NCBI RefSeq assembly: GCF_024679245.1
Contig: NC_090172.1
Coordinates: forward strand, 46,855,676-46,919,675
Origin: Pseudorasbora parva
Taxonomy: Eukaryota > Chordata > Actinopteri > Cypriniformes > Gobionidae
Length of the DNA stretch: 64,000 bases
Direction: 5' to 3'
Positions within the stretch are counted from its first letter, which is position 1. Every line of letters starts with the position of its first letter. The position numbers and the translations under genes were made by a program. This document shows, piece by piece, positions 56,198 to 64,000 of the stretch. The notes below the pieces were generated by a model. That model was not told the DNA's origin. It ran no database searches and saw only the letters and a list, made by a program, of their open reading frames with translations.

Positions 56198-57765
56198 TCA
56201 TAAACTGACTTTTTACATTTTTTATACTGTTGTCTGAGGTCAAATTATGCTATTTGCATGATTTTTACATTCCAAAAAATGGTCATGAATAAGTAATAGG
56301 CTGTTTTGAGCCTATAGCTCTTGAAACTCTCTGTTATTATGGGCATGTCGCATTGAAGACTTGGAAGTAAACACCTGCTGCTATGATTGGATAACAGTTT
56401 TGCATATTATAATGAGCTTCTTCTCCCTCGTCAGTAGATGTGGGGAAATGTTTTGAAAACGTGGAAAAACGGCAAATACAAAGCCTGTGACAGTGTGGTA
56501 AGTTATGTTTAGTTAGACACGTAAATAATCAGTAGATATCAAATGCAACGATGCAGAACTATCACATATACAGTATATATAAATTACTCACATAATTGTG
56601 TTGCATCATTCCTGTCAGATTCAGAAGCCACAATTTTTTTTTGCCAGTCTTTTGGATTTGCAGACAGGATTTGCAGATGTTGAAGAAATTTTTATAATTT
56701 ATGTTTGAGTTCACACAAGAAGTCAACATCTGTTTCTGCCATAATAAAACACCATAAGACAGTGTCTTTTGAAACCCAGGGGTAGGGACGGGAACCCTAG
56801 TTTGAGAGTTTTCCCTCTTTAAAGGTGTCGGCTAATCTAAATTAGATCAAAGACCATTGTTTGTTGCTTTTCATTTAAATTAGTTCTAAGAAAGAAGGGG
56901 GGCCATGTATGTGTGTGTGTTTCTCACTTTCCCCCTGTTGGTACAGGGACCATTGTGTCCCATGACAAAAGGGTTGGGGGGAGACATTTTTTTCACCTTC
57001 CTCGGTACGGAAAAACACTACTGAGACACTGAGGGGTATAAAAGCTTGGGCCTTCTTTGTTTCCTCAGTTCACACCCGACGCAGGCATTACCTGGTTGAT
57101 TGTGGATTCATTCTTGCAAGGATTAAATCTTTATAAAGACAAAATTGGCTAAGGTTTGTCTCTTATTCAGAAATGCAACGGAGTTAATATAATTTTGCCT
57201 AAACACAGACAAACGAATCCGTACTGAAATGAAGCAAACAAATGCAATGTCTTCCCCATGTGCACTGGACCTTCATTAAAAATAAAATTTGAAGGAAGCT
57301 TAATTCAAGTTCGATCCGAATCATGAATCAATATGCTGATTCCTGACCGTGTTGAATCTTTATTTGAGGTTTGAAATCAAACGTGGAAGAGGAGACAATG
57401 CTGAATAAAGTCGTAGTTTTTGCTATTTTTGGACCAAAATGTATTTTCGATGTCACATATGGACTACTTTGATGATGTTTTTATTCCCTTTCTGGACATG
57501 GACAGTATAGTGTGCGCACACTTGGATACGCTGTCAGACTAAATATAAAATATCTTAAACTGTGTTCTGAAGATGAACGGAGGTCTTATGGGTGTGGAAC
57601 AATATTAGGTTGAGTCTTTAATGACATAAATATCATTTTTTGGTGAACTAACCCTTTAACCTACAGGATATTCTCATATTACCATGACCTTTTATATATC
57701 AAAAGCTTAAGTGAAAGCTGATTTCTCAATTCATGACCCCTATAAGTACTAATACAGGCAAAACA
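56198..57765. other. Non-coding repeats, unclassified
   Basis: No exon on either strand. The last 100 bp (to about 57660, ending GGTGAACTAACCCTTTAA) look like one arm of the TTAA foldback family. A run of CA/GT-rich and mixed sequence near 56880-57070 is not identified. Confidence 0.35.
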
Positions 57766-58850
57766 TTCTGGTGCTACTTGACCTCAGTGCTGCATTCTAC
57801 ACTGTTGATTACAACAAAGTTCTTGACAGGCTAGAAAACTGGGTCAGGCTTTCTGGGACAGTCCTAAAATGGTTTAAGTCATACTTAGAAGGAAGAGGTT
57901 TTTATGTGAGTATAGGTGACCATACGTCTAAGCGGAGTCCTGCATGCAAGTGCCAATTCTTATACCACTCCTATTTAACTTGCATATGCTATCACTAAGC
58001 CAAATAATGAAAAAAAATGGGCAAACTGCCAACCACAGCTATGCAGACGACACCCAGATATACTTAGCCCTATTGACTAACAACTACAGCCCCATTGCCT
58101 CCTTGCATCAAGTGCAATTTAATGCTTAAATTAAACAAAGAAAAAGCTGAAGTAATTGTGTTTGGAAACGAAGATGTAGTTCTCAAAGTGAACGCATACC
58201 TTGAGGCTAGGGGTCAAACAACTGAAAATCAAGTCAGGAATCTTGGTGTGATTCTGGAGTCAGATCTTGGTTTCAGTAGGCTAGTCATATCAAATAAATA
58301 ACTAAATCAGCTTACTATCATCTCAAAAATATTGCAAGAATTAGATTAGAATTGTTTCCAGACAAGAGTTAGAGAAACATATTCATGCTTTCATTACCAA
58401 TAGGGTGGATTATTGTCATAGACTTCTCACTGGCCTTCCCAAAAAGACAATTGGACAGCTGCAGCTCATACAGAACGCTGCAGGATTTTGAGCAGAACCT
58501 GAAAAAATGTAACATAACACACCAGTCCTTTACACTGGCTCCCAGTTACATTTAGGATTGATTTAAAAATATTATTATTGGTATTTAAATGACAAAATGG
58601 CCTAGGACCTCAATATATTGCAGATATGCTCATTGAATAGAAACCTAACAGATCACTCAGATTACTAGGATCACATCAGCTAGAAGTACCAAGGGGGTTC
58701 CACTATACATGGTGAGTCCGCTTTTAGATATGCCAGCTGCAGCTGGAGCCAGCTTCCAGAAAAGATGAGATGTTCTCCAACAGTAGCCACATTCAAATCC
58801 AGACTCAAAACATCTGTTTAACTGTGCATTTACCAAATACGTCTGACTTA
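57766..58850 (+). pseudogene. L2/CR1-type LINE reverse transcriptase relic
   Basis: Pieces in three frames match the L2-type fish RT: VLLDLSAAF (with a degraded following motif), ENWVRLSGTVLKWFKSYLEG, NHSYADDTQIYLAL (YADD active site kept), NKEKAEVIVFGNED and QVRNLGVILESDLGFS, then degraded sequence to about 58850. Several frameshifts and stops; the 5' part is absent. Confidence 0.85.
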
Positions 58851-58914
58851 TTGCACTGTATTTTATTTTATTTTATTTTTTTTGCATCCTCATTTTTGCA
58901 TCTAAACTGAACTC

Positions 58915-59600
58915 AAGGGACATGTAGCTTTGGGCGCCCAAACGGGACCTCAACTGCAGTTGCATACCAATTGCCTAGAGTTGATAGCAGTGTTACTCAC
59001 TCTGCGCTGGTTTTGACTATTGCTTCAGCTTCATAAATGTGCATGGTCAGGTAAGACAAGGAGCAGGTTTTGATTGGTTGTGCCTCCCTGGCCCATCTGG
59101 ACCTGCTCCTTTCGACAGCCCCTCCTGGCAGACTCCCCTGAGGAAGGACCATATGGCACCTGTGTCCAGACCTCTGGAACCTCCATGTGTGACTTCTGGA
59201 TAGGCTGCGGAGTACTACCTCCGGTGGTGGTAACCACTCAATCCAGAGCTCCATCTACTAGGCAAGCTTATGATTGACAAGTGGAGACCCCTGGAAATGC
59301 CCAATCAGTGCTTTCCTTCCTGCAAGAGAAGTTGGAGAGATGCTGTCCCCATCCACCATGAAAGTTTATGTTGCTGCCATTGAAGTTGATGATAGTTTTC
59401 ACTTGTAAAGCATTACCTGGTCCTAAGGCCTTGAGTTCAGGCCAGCCTCTTCTTACATGATCCTGAGACCCTGGCCAGGATACGTGCCCAAAGTTCCCAC
59501 CACTCATTTACGGGACCAGGTGGTGAACTTGCAAGTACTGCCCAAGTTGCAAGTACGAGTGCAAAGTACACTAGTGAGACAGTTCAGTGGCTGTGATGCT
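58915..59600 (+). pseudogene. Relic of a second DIRS-like retroelement (RNase H to recombinase)
   Basis: The segment from 58929 reads like the RNase H box (HTNCLELIAVLLTLRWF). Near 59225 there is SRAPSTRQAYD, matching the recombinase N-terminus of the intact DIRS (SRAPSTRKLYA). Further on, in other frames, are remnants of the core-binding region (PSFLQEKLE-like). Many stops and frameshifts. It differs strongly from the element at 40711, so it is an older family. Confidence 0.55.
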
Positions 59601-60600
59601 TTCCATAGGGACCCCATTTGTCAGTCTTAAACATAATGTTAAACATGACTGAGAGATAAGGACCTGGTTACTGATGTACTCATTCCCTGATAGAGGGAAC
59701 AGATATGTTATGTCCATCCTGCCACATCTCTGAACCACCCCGATAAATCGCTGTGATCCCTGTCTCCCTCCTCAGAACAAATCTGAATGAGTGGATGCAT
59801 GCTACAACTCAGAGGTGGGGCTCCCAAGTGAGACCCCATTTGTCTTCAAAATAATGTCTCCGTTCTCTCCATCCAACGTGATTTACAACACGTTAATTTA
59901 TCCACTTCTCCAGAGTAAACTTTAAAGTTACTTAGGCCGGAAAAGGTGACAGAATGGACGATATTCGTCTGTATTTGCAATACACGAGCTAGACAGCGAG
60001 GTTCAGCGAGACAAAAGCTGGCAGTGTGAATGCACACAGGCGTGCCCAACTCCTGCTCGCCATACACACTTCTTTTGCCTTGCCAACGCACCGCTTGCGC
60101 ATGCAGCCTGCGGTGTAAAGTCGGCGTTATAACTCCGGCCAGCCTTCCTTATCTGTCCCACCTGCCATTTCTACATGTGACCTGACCTGCAGCACTCCCC
60201 TTTTACTGTCTTTTACCTTTTTTACTGTATATCCACACACCTCTTATTTCACGAGAAAAGGACACCCACTGTCTGAGGTAACATAAGCACGAGGCTACAT
60301 TGCGCATGCGTCGAACCATGCGCTGCACACGCTCCAAACTTTTTTTTTTTATGTAGTCTACCGTTCCACCCCTATTATTTAAATGTCTGAAACCTGAAAT
60401 CATTTTTATTGTATTGTACTATAAAAGTTTGTATATATGTATTTGTTTTATCTCAAATTGCTTGTAGAGCTTTGAGTACTAGAAAAGCACATTATAAATC
60501 AAATGTATTATTATTATTATAAAACACTGAATAGTTGTTGTATATGACAAGTGCTGAGCATGTCTGTCTCTGCCGAAAGCACATTTGAATTTAGCAGTTG
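59601..60600. other. Unclassified non-coding sequence
   Basis: No supported exon. Mixed GC, with ACTCATTCCCTGATAGAGGGAAC-like palindromic sequence near 59680 that recalls a DIRS end (GTTCCCT...AGGGAAC). Confidence 0.3.
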
Positions 60601-62365
60601 ATCACATTATGCCCTGACCATTATAATCACACGGATGTGCTTATACACGCCAAAGACCAGCCAAGACTGATCGCACCGGTGTGATCGTATAAGCTTTGAT
60701 ACTTCCTGTACATACATTTTAAATGTAGCTTTCTCAAAATCAAGAATACTAAACAGAAAAAACAACCTTGGTTTAACAGTGACATCCACGCTTTAGGGAA
60801 TGTAGAAGGGCAGAAAGAAATGAAAAAAGGATACATTACAAATTTAATTTCAAGATCTGCAGTCTGTCTCAATTCCAGGAATTCTTTGCAAATGTATTTG
60901 TTTTTAAATTCCCACTGCCCAAACAATCTATTCTCCACTTTAAATTCAGTGTTAAATCCTTTTAGGGCAGCTAGTCCAGATCATAATTCAGAGTCATGTG
61001 ATATGTCACATTTTGTAATTTCTTTATAAACAAAATCACTGGCATTTTTTTCTTGTAATGGATCTTAGATTTTTCAATTCTTAAATATTAGTCCATCCTG
61101 TTTTTCTATATTTCAGATTATTTCACACATATTATTTGAATTGCTAGGTATTATTTCCAGCATGAAGTCAACCACCTGTTCTCTTGATGTCATTCCTATA
61201 AAGTTGCCCAAGGATGTACTGGCCTCTGTGACGCCTAGTTTGTTCTCTATTATGAATCCTTCCAAAAAAAAAAGCAGCATTGTTCCATCCTGGTCTAAAC
61301 GTTCTTTGGTTCAGCCTTTACAAAAAAAAAAAACACACAAAAAAATCTTGATCCCACCGATGCCAATTATCTCAGGTGCATCTCAAAAATGAAATTAATT
61401 TGATTAAAAATAAGAGACACAGCACAATAGTGAGGCAGGAAACAAAGTCAAAACAATAGGGGCAGACCACAATGGGAGAACTGGCTGGTCAGGGTTGAGA
61501 CAGCAAAGATGGGACGCTCAATGATGGAAACAAGGCAGCAGCTCAGGGAGCTCAGGGAACCAGGCTTGACAGTGGGTGATGACTAGCACCAGACTAGTTG
61601 CCAGGCCAGGAGAGTCAATGATGACCTGGGTGGAACAGGATGCAAGATAGGAAACCAACACAAGACAGGCTCCAGAGCTTTGGAACACTTTGTCTCTCTT
61701 CATTAGATCAACCCTTACTCTATCTACATTTAAAGTCCCCAGTGAACCGGAAGTAGCAAGTGATTTTTCTTCAGTGCTGTGATGTATTTCCAAGTGAAAT
61801 AGAATATTGAACAGAAGGCAGGGTTTTACCTCAGCGCTCCTCCTCTCCATCTCATGCTCATAGCAGACGAACCGTTGGAGGCGAGTGGTTAAGCATTTTA
61901 AAACGCAAGCCATCAAAGTGACATCAGCTGAGAAGGAACGCCGTTTCCAGACCGGAAGTTACTTTTCAGAATTTGATTAAAGATAACCACGGCAAACTAT
62001 TTTTTTCTGTGTATTATCTTGCAAGGATTAATTGTTCACCCTAAGACCTGTAATATTTGCTAACAAAGTAAATAAGATCGATTTTGATTTCAGGAGGACT
62101 TTAATCATCTCTTAAAACCCTTTTTTTTTTTTTTAACTGCTCAAATTGTGTATTATCTATTTTCCCTGGTTTATGCATAACTTGATTACATCTTTAGTAT
62201 AGTTATGTTTTATAATTGTTTGGTGAAGTTTTGTATCATGTTTTTATATTCTTAATGCTTTTATTGTAGAGATGTGTAATCTTATGTCTGTTGTGCATCA
62301 TTTTAATCAGCACTCATGTTGCTTTTAGGGTGCTATATAAATGTACCTGACCTTGACCTTGATCA
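60601..62365 (+). pseudogene. L2-type LINE fragments with 3' tail, interrupted
   Basis: Plus-strand coding remnants of the pre-RT region (NNLFSTLNSVLNPFRAASPD; SMKSTTCSLDVIPIKLPKDV; SIVPSWSKRSLVQPL) are typical of fish L2 elements. At 62330-62362 the tail (GCTATATAAATGTACCTGACCTTGACCTTG) ends in a short tandem as L2-type elements do. Between about 61380 and 61640 an unrelated sequence is inserted, and another element lies at about 61728-62105. Confidence 0.7.
61728..62105. mobile_element. Non-autonomous DNA element within the LINE remnant
   Basis: AAAGTCCCCAGTGAACCGGAAG at the left and AGGAGGACTTTAA at the right are weakly inverted ends; CCGGAAG recurs near 61960. It splits the L2 sequence near ACATTTAAA. 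Boundary estimates are approximate. Confidence 0.45.
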
Positions 62366-62493
62366 AATTTGCCTTTTTCTATGAAAAAGAGTTTAGATTT
62401 TTGCTTGCAGCTGAGATTATATTCAAGATATTCAATGGTTTAATTTGATATTTTTTACATCTGATATATTTCTCATCAACCTCCCAACATAAA

Positions 62494-62496
<3 letters not shown>

Positions 62497-62580
<84 letters not shown>
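62497..62580. repeat. (TG)n microsatellite
   Basis: About 84 bp of pure TG dinucleotide. Confidence 0.95.
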
Positions 62581-62583
<3 letters not shown>

Positions 62584-62856
62584 TTGTTTATATTAGATTG
62601 TGGGGACCAAATGTCCACATACGGATAGTAAAACCTGAGATTACCTACATTGTGGGAACCAGCCAAAGGTCCCCATGCACTTTTCAAAAGGCTTATACAT
62701 CATACAGGATGACTTTTTTTGAGAAACTAAAAATGCAGAATGTTTCCTGTGATGGGTAGGTTTAGGGGCAGGGGCAGTGTAGGGGGATAGAATGTACAGT
62801 TTGTAGGTATAAAAACCATTACGCCTATGGAGAGTCCGCACAAAGATAGTGAACCA
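62581..62856. repeat. Abundant fish interspersed repeat between two (TG)n tracts
   Basis: Starts TCCTTGTTTATATTAGATTG and contains GGTCCCCATG, GGTTTAGGGGCAGGGG and ATAAAAACCATTACGCCTAT; a fragment of the same repeat lies at 25630-25765 on the other strand. Its short open frames are spurious. Confidence 0.7.

Positions 62857-62939
<83 letters not shown>
62857..62939. repeat. (TG)n microsatellite
   Basis: About 82 bp of pure GT dinucleotide. Confidence 0.95.
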
Positions 62940-62941
<2 letters not shown>

Positions 62942-63467
62942 TACTTCCTGTTTGTTCAGTTCTTTGTCGGTGATTGTTAAAATTATGTGTGAAAAAAGAT
63001 TATTTAAGAGATTATTATTTCTTCTGACAATAAACAATTTTCCTGATACATAATATCCACAGCTCATGTTGTCTAGATTTTGTTTCTAAAATATGTATAT
63101 CTATCCCTCACAGCCTCACTCATGTTAAAAATCAAGGATGTTGCTTCTGTGAATAAGGTCTATTAAAATGATGGTATTTTAAAGGCTCCTAATTTTGTTT
63201 TGGAGATTGACTCCTACAACAAGTTTACATGCTAAGGTTAGGTTCATTTTATCATATTATACATTGCACATCACCACATTTTTCAATAATTCTCAAATCC
63301 AGTGTTCTGTATTTTGCGTACGTGAGTTTTTGTTGTAGGTGGCTATTGTAGATGGCTATTGCAGATGGCTAAAAAAAAAACTTGTGTACTGTGCTAATTA
63401 ATTGATACTTCTTACAGCTCTTACAGTTTATTGGCCTTGTTTGTTTTGTTGCTTCTATTGCTCTCCC
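62940..63467. other. Non-coding, nothing recognised
   Basis: AT-rich, no exon and no complete repeat. A short GTAGGTGGCTATTG/GTAGATGGCTATTG repeat near 63335-63370. Confidence 0.4.
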
Positions 63468-63531
63468 CTTTTTTGTAAGTCGCTTTGGATAAAAGCGTCT
63501 GCTAAATGATTAAATGTAAATGTAAATGCTA
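63468..63531 (+). repeat. Retroposon 3' tail with (AAATGT)n
   Basis: TAAGTCGCTTTGGATAAAAG followed by CGTCTGCTAAATGA and short AAATGTAAATG repeats. This tail is shared by many teleost SINE/LINE families. The body of the retroposon is not recognised upstream. Confidence 0.7.
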
Positions 63532-64000
63532 ACTACTCAACAGATAAATCTAAATCCCTTCTTTCCTCGAACCTGCTCTGCTTGGATTGGCCAGATGGCC
63601 CAGTCTGTCATAATACACAGTGATATTGTGTACGTGTTTTGGAAACTAAATAAATACCCATTTCCATAACTGAATTTCAGCTCCGTCTGGAGGCTTCCTA
63701 AAGCTCAGCGATTGTACACACTGTAAAAACAGTTTAACAGTGACATTCACTTGTATGTGATACGTTATATGCTACTTAGTTTGAGGTACATTATGAGACT
63801 GTAATTCCTAACTATCAGCATTAACAAGTGAATATCTGTCAACAAACCAATGTGTATATTTCTAAATTTATTGCGGTGCACATCTGGGAACTGTATCAAT
63901 AACGGTGCAGTCACTCCTTGGGGCACTTAACATGCTCAAAAACTCTTGAAACTTTGTGGTTTGAAAATCGCATGCACTTATGTTTGACATACTCCAAGGA
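63532..64000. other. Non-coding, nothing recognised
   Basis: No exon or complete repeat. A CACTGTAAAAACAG sequence near 63720 resembles the terminus of the small foldback family at 39979, but no partner end is seen. Confidence 0.35.

Noticed and set aside
62581..62856. Conserved-looking 66-codon minus-strand frame
   Set aside because: It belongs to an abundant fish interspersed repeat, a frequent source of spurious gene predictions.

Overview
The window is vertebrate nuclear DNA from a teleost fish, most likely a cyprinid. Genes have GT-AG introns, the background is AT-rich, and the repeats are typical of fish: several Tc1-type transposons, a DIRS-type retrotransposon, L2-like LINEs, TTAA- and TA-flanked foldback elements, and long (CT)n, (TA)n and (TG)n tracts. 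Nothing prokaryotic is present. Nearly all real coding sequence is in short exons that I joined by splice sites and reading phase.

Layout. 1-8.6 kb: first coding exon (minus) of a NAT16/histidine N-acetyltransferase gene that runs off the left edge, with a possible 5' UTR exon near 8.5 kb. 9.1-10.9 kb: a Tc1 relic with two transposons nested inside it. 10.96-13.3 kb: three phase-compatible exons (plus) of a gene I cannot name. 14.7-18.6 kb: complete snapc2 (plus, four coding exons, 408 aa), a subunit of the snRNA-activating complex. 20.1-51.2 kb: a complete membrane mucin gene (minus, 13 coding exons, 3357 aa) of the MUC3/12/17 type. It has a signal peptide, one 8.9-kb exon with about 56 Ser/Thr-rich 50-residue repeats plus an EGF module, a SEA domain, a second EGF module, one transmembrane helix and a cytoplasmic tail. 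snapc2 and the mucin gene converge, with polyA signals about 1 kb apart.

The 12.3-kb intron 2 of the mucin gene (37.5-49.9 kb) is packed with mobile DNA: a Tc1 element carrying a piece of an LTR retrotransposon, an apparently intact DIRS element (gag, RT/RNase H and tyrosine recombinase frames, inverted termini and internal complementary region), two terminal-only miniature DIRS derivatives, and several foldback elements. Beyond the mucin start, 52.2-56.2 kb is a decayed Ty3/gypsy element with a GGTG target duplication. 57.7-64 kb holds broken LINEs, a second tyrosine-recombinase retroelement relic and microsatellites.

Host-gene context: in mammals NAT16 lies close to the MUC3/MUC12/MUC17 cluster, so the acetyltransferase and mucin genes here fit conserved linkage and support calling the mucin a MUC3/12/17 orthologue. 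The most notable observations are the mucin's SEA domain, in which the usual autocleavage motif is absent and a small in-frame exon with a furin-like RGKR site sits at that position, and the intact DIRS element with its miniature relatives.
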